A stretch of 64,000 bases of DNA from Agrobacterium tumefaciens (GTDB lineage Bacteria; Pseudomonadota; Alphaproteobacteria; Rhizobiales; Rhizobiaceae), in contig NZ_CP072309.1 of the NCBI RefSeq assembly GCF_017726655.1, positions 1,043,501-1,107,500 on the forward strand. Direction: 5' to 3'. This document shows positions 44,390 through 52,822 of this stretch, in pieces; within the stretch, counting starts at the first letter, position 1, and every line of letters starts with the position of its first letter. The translations under genes were made by a program, and so were the position numbers. The notes below the pieces were generated by a model that saw only the letters and a list, made by a program, of their open reading frames with translations, was not told the origin of the DNA and made no database searches.

Positions 44390-44715
44390 ACGGAGGCAGC
44401 CGCCACGATGGATGCGGATGACCGGATGGTTTTTCGCACCAACGTCGTGCCGTTCATCACGCCCGACATCATCTCCGGATACGCCTTTGCCTTCGTGCTG
44501 TCGCTCAACGAAAATATCGGCGCTTCCATGACCGTCGGCCTTGCGATGGAAATGCTGCCAATCAAGATATGCAACGCCTCGCGCTACGGATATACCCCCA
44601 GCCATGGCGTCCGTAACGGTGCTCTTCGTTGCAACCGCCGCCATCGCCTTCGGACTGATCGCACGCTTCGGCGATCTTCGGCGGTTTCTCGGGGCCACAT
44701 CTCGACACGATGATT
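44390..44715 (+). pseudogene. Remnant of a PotC-type ABC permease C-terminus
   Basis: One frame reads VVPFITPDIISGYAFAFVLS, LNENIGASMTVGLAMEMLPI and KICNASRYGYTP. Near 44597 the similarity moves to another frame, which reads AMASVTVLFVATAAIAFGLI and ARFGDLRRFLGATS. Together they match the C-terminal part of spermidine/putrescine-type permeases, but the first two thirds are absent and a frameshift breaks the rest. The remnant fills most of the 440-base gap between the hybrid kinase and LtrA. It is probably what is left of a deleted transporter operon. Confidence 0.8.
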
Positions 44716-44755
44716 GCGCAAACCGGGGCGCAAGCTGGCCATGCCTCTCCCGCCA

Positions 44756-45958
44756 TCAGGCATTGGTGACTGCCCGTTGCAGCGCAAGATATTCCCAAAG
44801 CGCCACAAGCAGTAGAATTGCCGTGCTCGCGACCTGAAGCGCAAAGAGAGGGATACCCGGCACCGGCAATAAGAGACACAGCGCCGCAACCCCGACAAAA
44901 TGCGAAACCGGCCTTTGATAGGCGGCCGCGGTCTTGACGCCGATGTTGCCGGCCAGAAAAAGGATAGGGCCGCCGAGAATGGCAATCGCTTCACGAAACG
45001 TCGCGCCGTCATGGGCATGCGAGAGGCTGAAATCCTCTCCCACCGCCGTCAGGATGATGCCGGCAACGATAGGCAGGTGCCCATAATTGAAGAGGTTATG
45101 GGCGATCTTTGCCTTTTCGTCGGCACTTTCGGCCTTCTTGGAAGCCTCCTCCTGCCCGTGATGGAAATATATCCACCACATGGCCACGGTGCTGACGAAG
45201 GCCGAGCAAAAAACCAAGAACGTCAGGCCGGAATTCATGTATTCCGTGGCTGTGCGCCCAGTGGTGAGGATCGTTTCGCCAAGGCATATGATGACGAAGA
45301 GTGCGCATCGCTCGGCTAGATGTTCGCCTGAAAGGTGCAGCCTGTCTTCATCACTCTTCGCCATGCCTGGCACGACGTAACGGCAGGCGGGCCCCGCATA
45401 TTCGATCGCGAGCGCGATGCTCCACAAGAGGATACGATCGGAGAGATCGACCAAACCGCCAGCAAGCCAGAACAGGCTGGATATGACGAGCCAGATCGTG
45501 ACCCGCACGAATATCAGCAAGGACTGCCGATCCTCAGCCTTGAAAGCGAAAAGCGTAAAAAGGCTTCTCCCGACCTGCATCACGCTGTAAATCAGCGCGA
45601 ATATGAGCCCCTGTTCGGCAAAGGCCTCTGGCAGCGCAATGGCAAGCATCACGCCGCCGAACATCAGGAAGAACAGCAGCAGCCTGACAGGCTCCTTTTC
45701 TGTGTTCAGAAGGTTCGTGATCCACGTTGTATGGATCCAAAGCCACCATAGGGACAATATCAGGATGACAGCTTCAAGTGCTGCCGTTGGTCCGAAATCC
45801 TCTGCGAGCGCGTGAGAAAGCTGGATCAGCGCAAAGACGAAAACGAGATCAAAGAACAGTTCGGGAAAACTGGCCTTTTCCGCATCCTGCCCTTCCTGTC
45901 TGACCCAGCTTTCTGGATGCGCTTTGCGCACGCGATCATCTCCGCCCCTGCCCTTCAT
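44756..45958 (-). CDS. Low temperature requirement protein A (LtrA) family
   Basis: The 400-residue protein has about ten membrane helices and the LtrA signature near the start: ASFPELFFDLVFVFALIQLS (residues about 28-47), then LSLWWLWIHTTWITNLL and HLAERCALFVIICLGETILT near residue 211. The name comes from a Listeria gene needed for growth in the cold; molecular function is unknown. It stands alone. The promoter must lie in the 50 bases between 45958 and the next gene, which runs the same way. Confidence 0.9.
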   Translation of the reverse strand: MKGRGGDDRVRKAHPESWVRQEGQDAEKASFPELFFDLVFVFALIQLSHALAEDFGPTAALEAVILILSLWWLWIHTTWITNLLNTEKEPVRLLLFFLMFGGVMLAIALPEAFAEQGLIFALIYSVMQVGRSLFTLFAFKAEDRQSLLIFVRVTIWLVISSLFWLAGGLVDLSDRILLWSIALAIEYAGPACRYVVPGMAKSDEDRLHLSGEHLAERCALFVIICLGETILTTGRTATEYMNSGLTFLVFCSAFVSTVAMWWIYFHHGQEEASKKAESADEKAKIAHNLFNYGHLPIVAGIILTAVGEDFSLSHAHDGATFREAIAILGGPILFLAGNIGVKTAAAYQRPVSHFVGVAALCLLLPVPGIPLFALQVASTAILLLVALWEYLALQRAVTNA

Positions 45959-46008
45959 TCCGTTCCCGCCTCAGACGTTGAACAAATAGCCTTCGTTCTT
46001 GCGATGGT

Positions 46009-46293
46009 TTAACGCTGCGATAATACGCCTTCACCGCTCGCTACAACAGGGTCCGCCTTTCGACCGGGAAAATCGAGGGCGCGAGCGTTATCTGGGTAAA
46101 ATCGTGGGCCGACAAGTCTAACTTTCTTTCCCGTGACGTCGGTAATGTAGTTCGGGGATGTGATCTGTGGTGCCGATAGCGGGCGCTCTGGCTTTCGAAC
46201 TTCAAGAGCGCTCACATCAAAGGATTGCGCCAGCGCGGGCAGAATCATCATTATGGAAAAGGCGGCTGTAACGAGAACTATTCTTTGAGGCAT
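46009..46293 (-). CDS. Small exported hypothetical protein
   Basis: The 94-residue protein has a Sec signal (MPQRIVLVTAAFSIMMILPA, cleavage after ALA near residue 22) and a short proline-rich mature part (VRKPERPLSAPQITSPNYIT, ending DPVVASGEGVLSQR). ATG 46293 follows AGGATACGCCCG. No cysteine or conserved motif is visible in the mature part. Not recognised. It lies in a row of minus-strand genes between LtrA and repC. Confidence 0.75.
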   Translation of the reverse strand: MPQRIVLVTAAFSIMMILPALAQSFDVSALEVRKPERPLSAPQITSPNYITDVTGKKVRLVGPRFYPDNARALDFPGRKADPVVASGEGVLSQR

Positions 46294-46359
46294 CGGGCGT
46301 ATCCTGGCAATATTGTTTGCGCCTTAAACAGCCTCAGATCGCTTTTGTTCCGTAGGTCT

Positions 46360-46572
46360 TCAGCTGTCTTCCTCGAGGTACGAACTATACTGAACGTAGT
46401 CGGCACTCGGTTGCCCATCAACGATTTCACGCGGGCGACCCGCCCCACCGGGCAGATGGCCACTGCGTTGTAATTCGGCTCTCAAAAGAGTCTCGATCGC
46501 CTTGTCCTGTGGCAGCGCGTGGTCGGCCATATAGACGGCAACAGCCAATTCAATGTCATCTGGAAACATCAT
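46360..46572 (-). CDS. Small hypothetical protein
   Basis: A 70-residue protein if ATG 46572 is used, which is preceded by GGGTGGCTATGATC; other ATGs at 46578 and 46569 are possible. It starts MMFPDDIELAVAVYMADHAL and contains PQDKAIETLLRAELQRSGHL, a single helix-rich segment, then a polar tail ending in SSYLEEDS. It may be a small helical regulator or antitoxin-like protein, but no family is certain. It is not paired with a toxin-like gene. Confidence 0.6.
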   Translation of the reverse strand: MMFPDDIELAVAVYMADHALPQDKAIETLLRAELQRSGHLPGGAGRPREIVDGQPSADYVQYSSYLEEDS

Positions 46573-47001
46573 GATCATAGCCACCCAGTAAGTGATAGCT
46601 GGACAACGCGGCACGGCGCAGAAGGTTCAGCCGGATGTCCCTTTCGCTGCCTTAAGGAAGATATGGCATGGTGCCCGCCGCTAGCTATTCGCGAGAACCG
46701 ACGCGGTTGTTTCAACTCCTAACGTGTCAGAAATATACGTCACGATATGCCAGGACGACGGGAAAAATGTCGACAAGTTTCCGAAATCAGCGTTGACTCA
46801 AGCGATTGAAACCAAAAATGGAAATTCTAAAACGAAAGCTAAATTGCAATTAGCTTTCGCTACCTCGGATTAACCATCAGCTTGCTTTTTTCAGCACTTG
46901 TCGGTGCTGAAATCATCGAACGAATCTTTTGTGCTGAGCCGGTGCTAATGTAGCGTTGCTACGACTTTTCTGCAAGACGAGCAGCTTTGACTCGCGGGTG
47001 C
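46573..47001. other. Non-coding region downstream of repC
   Basis: About 430 bases without a gene. It carries two perfect hairpins: 46833-46859 (terminator candidate for repABC) and 46890-46911 (TTCAGCAC, 6-base loop, GTGCTGAA), followed by partial copies of GGTGCT near 46931 and 46941. It is AT-rich between about 46790 and 46880. Confidence 0.5.
46833..46859 (-). terminator. Probable terminator of the repABC operon
   Basis: CGAAAGCTAA (46833-46842) and TTAGCTTTCG (46850-46859) form a perfect 10-bp stem with a 7-base loop. Read in the direction of repC the stem is followed by TTTTAGAATTT. It is 143 bases beyond the repC stop. Confidence 0.65.
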
Positions 47002-48288
47002 TTAACCGGGCATGGTGGCCCCGCTGTTTTCCTTACGGCCGCGCAACTGTGCGAGGAGCATTGTTTGCAGCTCAAAGCCCCCTTCCCCCGCCTTACGGGT
47101 CAGGTTACGAAGATATCCGCCAAGAGAACTGATCTGGTCGGCCTTTTGCAGAAGGCAAGCGAGAATGGCTGCCGTTCCCTGGCGACCAAATGTGAGCAGT
47201 GCTTCCTGGTAAGCCGAGTGACTGATGTTGAACATGGTCTTGATGACGGCTGTTGCCACTTCCAGATCGCGCCAGCTGGTGACCGCACCACCCGGAGCAT
47301 AGTGGCAAATGTCAGGGCAGGCCTTCAAAACCAAAACAATATCAGGAACAAAAAACTGCTTTTGAGAAACAGGCTTTGCCAATGAGGGGCGTGGTGTTTC
47401 GCTAACGGGCGCCACGCTGGCCTGTGGCGTTCTGATTTGACTGGCTGGTACAGCGATAGCCGGCTCTTCCGAGTTTTGCCGTTTAGATATGGATTCGGAT
47501 TCTGAATTCTTTTTGAGCCGCTCATTTTGGCAGTCATTGCCGCCCATTTTTTCAGATTTTTCGATATTTTCCAGATAGTTGGTGACTTCGGCACGCAGAG
47601 AAGCCAGGAAATTGGCGATTTCTTTAAGTTCTGCGGATTTGGAGTTACGACCGAGCGAGAGAGCAATGGCTGTATAGCGTGCCTGGAACCCCTCGACGAT
47701 ATCCGTTTTACCGCTCGCCGCGATCATCTCGCAGAGCTTCTGAATATCACGGCGGCAAAGGCTAATGGTCTCACGGAGACGCTGAAGATTGAGCCGTTCG
47801 CTGATGATACGTTCGGCCAACTCTTCGATTTCGGCTTTGCGGGCAAGAAGCGGTGCCAGTGAAAAACCATAGGCTTCGCTGATCTCTCCTCCGCGATGCT
47901 TGCGCGCATATCGTTTTCCGTTCGGACTATCCTTACGAATGATGAGGCCGGCCTCGACGAGTGCGGAGAGATGGCGGCGCAATGTCTGCTCAGCCATTCC
48001 ATGGGCTCTGAGCGACAATTGCGTGTTGGATGGGAACACGACCAAGCTCGCTTCATTGGAAAGCTCGTTTTTTGGATAAAAGCTCAAAAGCGCGTTCAAA
48101 ACGGCGAGCGAGCGGTCCGTAACGCCGAGCAAAGGCCTGGCCTCGCAGACGGATCGATAGAGTTTCCACTTATCGACCGCTTCGATTTTCCTGTTCTTTT
48201 GCGCGGCAAACTGGGTTGCGAGAACGCCAAACGACATCGCTCGCCGCCCAAAGGGCGTCGTTACACATGTGCTGTCCATGTCTTTCAC
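47002..48288 (-). CDS. repC: Replication initiator RepC
   Basis: The 428-residue protein is the initiator of repABC replicons and acts at an origin inside its own gene. It starts with the typical TPFGRRAMSFGVLATQFAAQ (residues about 9-28) and has a MarR-like DNA-binding region (ERSLAVLNALLSFYP-like segment here DRSLAVLNALLSFYP, then HGMAEQTLRRHLSALVEAGL near residue 106). A variable linker around residues 260-320 precedes the conserved C-terminus (FVPDIVLVLKACPDICHYAP). It is separated from repB by 176 bases holding the counter-transcribed RNA. Length fits the family. Confidence 0.96.
   Translation of the reverse strand: MKDMDSTCVTTPFGRRAMSFGVLATQFAAQKNRKIEAVDKWKLYRSVCEARPLLGVTDRSLAVLNALLSFYPKNELSNEASLVVFPSNTQLSLRAHGMAEQTLRRHLSALVEAGLIIRKDSPNGKRYARKHRGGEISEAYGFSLAPLLARKAEIEELAERIISERLNLQRLRETISLCRRDIQKLCEMIAASGKTDIVEGFQARYTAIALSLGRNSKSAELKEIANFLASLRAEVTNYLENIEKSEKMGGNDCQNERLKKNSESESISKRQNSEEPAIAVPASQIRTPQASVAPVSETPRPSLAKPVSQKQFFVPDIVLVLKACPDICHYAPGGAVTSWRDLEVATAVIKTMFNISHSAYQEALLTFGRQGTAAILACLLQKADQISSLGGYLRNLTRKAGEGGFELQTMLLAQLRGRKENSGATMPG
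47470..47600. other. AT-rich segment inside repC, candidate replication origin
   Basis: This part of repC is visibly richer in A and T (for example GAATTCTTTTTGAG, then CATTTTTTCAGATTTTTCG) than the rest of the gene. In repABC plasmids studied so far the origin maps to an AT-rich stretch within repC. I infer the location from composition only. Confidence 0.5.
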
Positions 48289-48340
48289 CTTTCACAAGGC
48301 AAAAGAAAATCGCTCACCGAAAAATTCGATGCCAAGACTC

Positions 48341-48426
48341 TTGACTATGATTCGCGGAAATGAGATTCTTCGGGTGCTTAAATCAAAGAAAGGCTTCCGC
48401 GCGGCAACGTTCGGGGGCTTTTTTCT
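48341..48426 (+). ncRNA. Probable counter-transcribed RNA (incompatibility RNA) of repABC
   Basis: In the gap between repB and repC, on the strand opposite to them, TTGACT (48341-48346) is followed after 17 bases by GATTCT (48364-48369). The RNA would start near 48376. It ends at a hairpin, GCTTCCG (48393-48399) pairing with CGGGGGC (48412-48418) using two G-U pairs, followed by a run of T. A transcript of about 50 bases fits the small antisense RNAs that limit RepC synthesis in this plasmid family. Confidence 0.75.
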
Positions 48427-48464
48427 TTTGTGATGCGTCTCCTGTTAGTCGTTCGAGTTAAAAC

Positions 48465-49478
48465 TCACTGCTTGGACCGATATTCGGCAAACAGCGTCTG
48501 AAGGTGTTCGAGAACGAACTCGGCAAATTCCGGCGCTTCGTTCTTGTCTATAGAGATATCCAGCTTGCGGTCGCTTTCGACGACCTTTGCCAACCTGCCA
48601 CCGGTCTCGGATGACCACACGCCGGTCTTTTTGGGCTGCGCCTTGGGTTTCAAAAACTCCAGGAGCGATTTGAACCGTTCTTCGGACGGCAGGGCTGCGA
48701 CGGATGGATCCTTAACATAGGCGCGTGCCGCCTCTTTCACCTGCGACGACGATAGCTGGTCGGCGAGGTCCATCCAGTTGCGCCGCCCAACGGTCGGAGC
48801 CGGACCAATGAGGTCAACGAGATCCTCCGGAATGCGGCCGACAACCGACAGCATGTTGGAGAGGTCGCCTTTGTGAAGCGACATGGCAGCCATGATCGTG
48901 TCACGCGGAAACCGCATCTGCAGTTTTTGAGCGAAGCGCGCCTTTTCGATGTAGGTGAGGTCGCGGCGCTCATTGTTTTCCTGCCCCTGGGCAACGACGA
49001 GCTGCTCATCACTCAGATCACGAACGACAGCTTTGACCGGAATACCAAGGCTGGTAACCGCGCCCAGGCGACGATGCCCGAAAGCGACCTGGTAACGCCC
49101 GGGGAAATCAGGATGGGGGCGAACCAGGATCGGAACCTGCTGGCCCTGTTCACGAATGGCTTCGATGAGACCGGCATCGGCTTCTTCCGATGCGGGCATG
49201 CGGTCCGGGATGAAGGAAGGATCGATATCGGCAGGATTGAGCGAAACGATCGTTAGACCTTCCGCAAGCTGCTTTTCGATCTCTTCGGCCCGTTTCGCGC
49301 GCTCGGAAACCTCGTTAAGGGACTGGCCGATCATGCCGACAGGGGAATTCAGCACATCCGTGACCAGCTCGGGCGAACCGAGAATGGGCCTGATGCGTGG
49401 ACGCGAGCGCTCGGATGCGGTTTCATTGCTGTCAGCGGCTGGCGTGCCGAGATTGGCGAAGATCTGTTTTCTGCTCAT
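48465..49478 (-). CDS. repB: Partition protein RepB (ParB-like)
   Basis: The 337-residue protein binds the parS sites and works with RepA in segregation. It has a ParB/sulfiredoxin-like domain: GLTIVSLNPADIDPSFIPDR near residue 73, GRYQVAFGHRRLGAVTSLGI near residue 127, and ENNERRDLTYIEKARFAQKL near residue 165. A helix-turn-helix region follows (RDTIMAAMSLHKGDLSNMLS). The start overlaps the repA stop by four bases (ATGA), as is usual for repABC. Confidence 0.96.
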   Translation of the reverse strand: MSRKQIFANLGTPAADSNETASERSRPRIRPILGSPELVTDVLNSPVGMIGQSLNEVSERAKRAEEIEKQLAEGLTIVSLNPADIDPSFIPDRMPASEEADAGLIEAIREQGQQVPILVRPHPDFPGRYQVAFGHRRLGAVTSLGIPVKAVVRDLSDEQLVVAQGQENNERRDLTYIEKARFAQKLQMRFPRDTIMAAMSLHKGDLSNMLSVVGRIPEDLVDLIGPAPTVGRRNWMDLADQLSSSQVKEAARAYVKDPSVAALPSEERFKSLLEFLKPKAQPKKTGVWSSETGGRLAKVVESDRKLDISIDKNEAPEFAEFVLEHLQTLFAEYRSKQ

Positions 49479-50689
49479 GCTGCCCTACCCCACGCTTTCT
49501 TAATCAGTCCTTCGATCTCAGCGTTCACATTGTTCATGGCTTCCAGCGCTCGGTCATAGGTAGACCGGGTAAACTGGGTTCGTTCGACTTCGAAAAGTGT
49601 CTGATTGGTCAATCCCGCATCGGAAACCGCCGTACTTTTCAGCATCGGGTGGATGAGAACGTTTTCACCAAAAATCGAGCGCAGGAAGGCGACCATCTGG
49701 TTCTGCGGCCCGTCGCTCGGTTCAAAGCGGGTGATCAGATACCGCATCCAGTTGTAGTCGGAACGGGCACCTGCCCTGCCGATTTCAGCAAGAAGATCGC
49801 CGGTCATCGCAAGAAACTGGTTCATGGACATGACGTCGAGCATCTGCGGGTGAACGGTGACGAGAACGGATGTTGCGGCAGTCAGCGCAGAGAGCGTCAG
49901 ATAACCGAGCTGCGGCGGGCAGTCGATCACAACGACATCGTAGAAATTCTGAGCCTGGGCAATCGCCTGGCCGATGCGTGCGAAGAACAGCGTGTCGCCT
50001 GGAGCGCGGCGCATCAAGGCGCGCGGTGTATCATGTTCAAACTCCATCAGTTCAAGATTGCCCGGAACGATATGAAGATTGGGAATGTAGGTACCGCGCA
50101 CGATTTCAGCGATCGGACGACGTTCGTCGTCATAGCGGATAGCGCCGTACAGCGTCTCATTCGGACCGACGTCGATTTCCGGCTGATGACCGAAGAGCGC
50201 CGAAAGACTGGCCTGCGGGTCAAGGTCAATGGCAAGCACACGATAGCCGCGCAGCGCCAGATATTGAGCGAGATGCGCTGATGTCGTGGTTTTGCCGGAA
50301 CCGCCCTTGAAGTTCATGACGGCGATGACCTGCAACTCTTCGCCTTCGCGGCGGTGCGGCAGGTACCGGCGGGTGCCACGGGCACCCTGATCGAGAAACT
50401 TTCTGATCTCGTCCATATCTTCCACCGAGTAGGAACGACGGCCGGTCGCCTGTGCGGCGTCGAGCTCCGGCCGCTCGGCGGCGATCTGGCGAAGATAGGC
50501 TTCGCCAATTCCGATCAACCGCGCGGTTTCCGCCGGGGAGAAATGACGCATGCTCTTTTCGGTGTGCGGTGAAAATGTATTTGCATTATGAGCCTGCAAT
50601 TGGGCTGACAACGCAGCCGAATGCTGTTGTATAAGACTCGTCAGGTCGGGTGCTCCTGCGGCACGTCTTAAATCGGCACTCTGTGTCAT
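49475..50689 (-). CDS. repA: Partition ATPase RepA (ParA-like)
   Basis: The 404-residue protein starts at ATG 50689 (AAAGAAGACCG ahead); the frame extends to 50809 but the extension (MYLVKKPIAPK...) is not family-like. An N-terminal winged-helix part (FSPAETARLIGIGEAYLRQI, residues 50-69) binds operator DNA, and the ParA ATPase follows with deviant Walker A KGGSGKTTTSAHLA at 128-141, ALDLDPQAS-type switch (AIDLDPQASLSALFG) and VVVIDCPPQLGYLTLSAL. It drives replicon segregation with RepB and represses its own operon. Confidence 0.96.
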   Translation of the reverse strand: MTQSADLRRAAGAPDLTSLIQQHSAALSAQLQAHNANTFSPHTEKSMRHFSPAETARLIGIGEAYLRQIAAERPELDAAQATGRRSYSVEDMDEIRKFLDQGARGTRRYLPHRREGEELQVIAVMNFKGGSGKTTTSAHLAQYLALRGYRVLAIDLDPQASLSALFGHQPEIDVGPNETLYGAIRYDDERRPIAEIVRGTYIPNLHIVPGNLELMEFEHDTPRALMRRAPGDTLFFARIGQAIAQAQNFYDVVVIDCPPQLGYLTLSALTAATSVLVTVHPQMLDVMSMNQFLAMTGDLLAEIGRAGARSDYNWMRYLITRFEPSDGPQNQMVAFLRSIFGENVLIHPMLKSTAVSDAGLTNQTLFEVERTQFTRSTYDRALEAMNNVNAEIEGLIKKAWGRAA

Positions 50690-50865
50690 CGGTCTTCTTT
50701 CGCTCGAAATTGCAGTAGCGGTTTTTTTCGAAAAAGGCGGTTTTTTCCGCAACTGAGATATAAGCGCCGATTCTCTTTTGGGCGCAATAGGCTTTTTTAC
50801 GAGATACAAAAGCGGCGCTAAAGCATTGTGGAAGAATCACATTTGCACTTCGCATCAGTTTTTCG

Positions 50866-50881
50866 GTTAGCCGCGGCAAAC
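50866..50881. promoter_or_regulatory. parS-like partition site 1
   Basis: GTTAGCCGCGGCAAAC fits the published repABC parS pattern GTT-N4-GC-N4-AAC and is palindromic except for one pair. It lies 177 bases upstream of the repA start. Confidence 0.8.
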
Positions 50882-50949
50882 TTCTGGGCGAAGGCGGTTA
50901 TGGAGTGTGCTCGCTTCGAGTTTTTTGTCGATGGACCTTGGGCGCCGCT

Positions 50950-50965
50950 GGTTAGCCGCGGCTAA
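50950..50965. promoter_or_regulatory. parS-like partition site 2
   Basis: GTTAGCCGCGGCTAAC is a perfect 16-bp palindrome and fits the parS pattern. It is 84 bases from site 1, that is eight helical turns. Confidence 0.88.
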
Positions 50966-51116
50966 CTTCTAGTCCTGACTTCATCGCCTCTTCCAAAGAG
51001 CGGAACCAGAAATTGTGGGGTAGACATCTGGGTGAGTTTAATCTCTACTTCCTTACTAGAGTAATGACGGCGACACCGTCGCTTTCGCGTTCTTGCGCAC
51101 GCAGATTGGAGGTTGA

Positions 51117-52502
51117 ATGCCTTATGATGTCGCACTCGTTGGATCCGGTTTCTCGGCGATCTGCACCGCTGCTCATCTTTTGACAAGCCTGCCGCAGGAA
51201 GCGTCAATTGCGATTGTCGGTGATGACTCCGATTTTGGGCGCGGAACCGCCTATCGAACGGAGCTTCCCTATCACCGCCTGAACGTGCCGGCCGGTCGAA
51301 TGAGCGTCTTCCCCGATCGCCCTAGCGATTTTGTTGAGTGGTTAGGGCAGAACGGACTCGATGACAATCCGCTATCATTTGCATCGCGCGGAGACTACGG
51401 CCTTTATCTCCGCGATAGACTGGCGTCCTTGCTTCGAAGCCGGGAGCAGCGTGCGAGGGTCGATTTTACTCGGGCCAAGGCTTCCGCTTGCCGGGACGAT
51501 GGCGCGGGAGGATTTTCCTTCACTCTTGAGAGGGGCGACGAATTGCACGCGCGCAATGTCGTTTTGTGTCTTGGTGTCGGAGCCGCGAGTTTGCCGGTGC
51601 AAACTGTCTATAATGCGGGGCATGAATCGCAGCATATTATTGGTCACTGCTGGCAGCCGGGTTGGCTTTCCAAAGTGAAATCAGGCGACCGCATCTGTAT
51701 TCTTGGTTCGGGCCTGACGATGATTGACCAAGTCATGACGCTGCGGGGAAAAGGCCACCGCGGCCCGATCCATGTTCTCTCTCGTCGCGGCCTCGTTCCG
51801 CATGCGCATGTTACCCCGCCATTGCCGCCAGTCGAACCTGATCTCGGCATTGGCTCAACAGAGATAAGCCATTTGCTAAGGTCCTTGCGCAAACAGGTCC
51901 GCGATGGTGTGTCGTGGCGCAGCGTGATGGATGGCTTGCGCCCGAAAACCCAAGCGCTGTGGCAGAGCCTGACGGTGGCGCAACGTAGCCGGTTTCTTCG
52001 CCATGGCTTGCCGTGGTGGAACATCCATCGGCACCGGATTGCACCTGAAGTTTTCGCCGCTTTTGAGAAGCTGATGGTTGAAGGGGTGGTGGGGATCCAC
52101 GCTGGATTTCTTCGGTCTATTGAACCGGCAGTGGAAGGCATTGCCCTCAATTATCGGCGCCGACATTCTCAGGTCGTTCAGTCCCTGCAGGTTGATTGGG
52201 TGATTAATTGTACGGGCATGGAAAGGGCAGGGATCGGGCATTCTCGGCTGCTCGAGTCCATGCGTGACGGCGGCATTGTTTTGTTGGATCCTTTAGGGCT
52301 CGGTGTTGAAGTGGATGAAGAGTCGCGGCTTTTGCGGGGGAATGGCGAAAGTTGGCCTGGGCTCTTTGCGGCGGGTGCGCTAACCGCCGGCAGGTTCTGG
52401 GAGATCACTGCGGTTCCGGATATTCGTGTTCAGGCGCAAAAGATCGCGGATGCTATCACGAAACGAGTTGTCGGCAGCGGAATGCCAGCCATCCAACGCT
52501 GA
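51117..52502 (+). CDS. FAD/NAD(P)-binding protein of the YdhS-like group
   Basis: The 461-residue protein starts with a dinucleotide-binding motif (VALVGSGFSAICTAAHLLTS, residues 5-24), then GRGTAYRTELPYHRLNVPAG, which is typical of the NAD_binding_9 group, and a second nucleotide motif ICILGSGLTMIDQVMTLRGK near residue 196. The C-terminal WPGLFAAGALTAGRFWEITA resembles the FAD-domain end. It is a putative flavoprotein oxidoreductase; the substrate is unknown. ATG 51117 follows GGAGGTTGA. The gene lies between parS sites 2 and 3 and so has been kept inside the partition region. Confidence 0.88.
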   Translation: MPYDVALVGSGFSAICTAAHLLTSLPQEASIAIVGDDSDFGRGTAYRTELPYHRLNVPAGRMSVFPDRPSDFVEWLGQNGLDDNPLSFASRGDYGLYLRDRLASLLRSREQRARVDFTRAKASACRDDGAGGFSFTLERGDELHARNVVLCLGVGAASLPVQTVYNAGHESQHIIGHCWQPGWLSKVKSGDRICILGSGLTMIDQVMTLRGKGHRGPIHVLSRRGLVPHAHVTPPLPPVEPDLGIGSTEISHLLRSLRKQVRDGVSWRSVMDGLRPKTQALWQSLTVAQRSRFLRHGLPWWNIHRHRIAPEVFAAFEKLMVEGVVGIHAGFLRSIEPAVEGIALNYRRRHSQVVQSLQVDWVINCTGMERAGIGHSRLLESMRDGGIVLLDPLGLGVEVDEESRLLRGNGESWPGLFAAGALTAGRFWEITAVPDIRVQAQKIADAITKRVVGSGMPAIQR

Positions 52503-52545
52503 GGACATGATGGCCGTGCCGTATCCGCCGACACCGTCGGGCGGT

Positions 52546-52561
52546 GTTAGCCGCGGCTAAC
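52546..52561. promoter_or_regulatory. parS-like partition site 3
   Basis: GTTAGCCGCGGCTAAC is identical to site 2 and lies 44 bases downstream of the flavoprotein gene stop. Sites 2 and 3 therefore bracket that gene. It is the farthest from repABC, about 1.86 kb from the repA start. Confidence 0.85.
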
Positions 52562-52822
52562 TCCGAACACTTGGCTCAACAACTTGTCTGAAATCACTCT
52601 GTGTAACGGGGGGCTGGAACCTGCCGATTTCGACTATTTGACTGTCTGATACGGTGGGGAAACGAAGCGTTCCGAGTAATGGCACGCCGCGTAAAATCAT
52701 TATGACAGAGGTCCAAGAAAGACAAATTACTAAATAATTTACATGACGTGTAGAAATGCCTGTCAAAACGGGCTAATGATCTCGGAAATGAGCGACTTTA
52801 TGAAAATAATTTGCGGGGACCC

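Larger units (their letters stand above)
50690..51116. promoter_or_regulatory. repABC upstream control region
   Basis: This 427-base region carries two parS-like palindromes and short repeats such as GCGGTTTTTTCCGC (about 50738-50751) and TTTTTTCGAAAAA just upstream of repA. Such repeats often form the RepA/RepB operator. Promoters for the leftward repABC operon and for the rightward flavoprotein gene must be here. Confidence 0.6.

Noticed and set aside
46890..46911. Perfect 8-bp hairpin TTCAGCAC/GTGCTGAA as the repABC terminator
   Set aside because: Neither strand has a T run after the stem; the hairpin at 46833-46859 fits better.
50866..52561. The GTTAGCCGCGGCTAAC repeats as part of a CRISPR or integron array
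   Set aside because: There are only three copies, unequally spaced, and each is a palindrome matching the repABC parS pattern.
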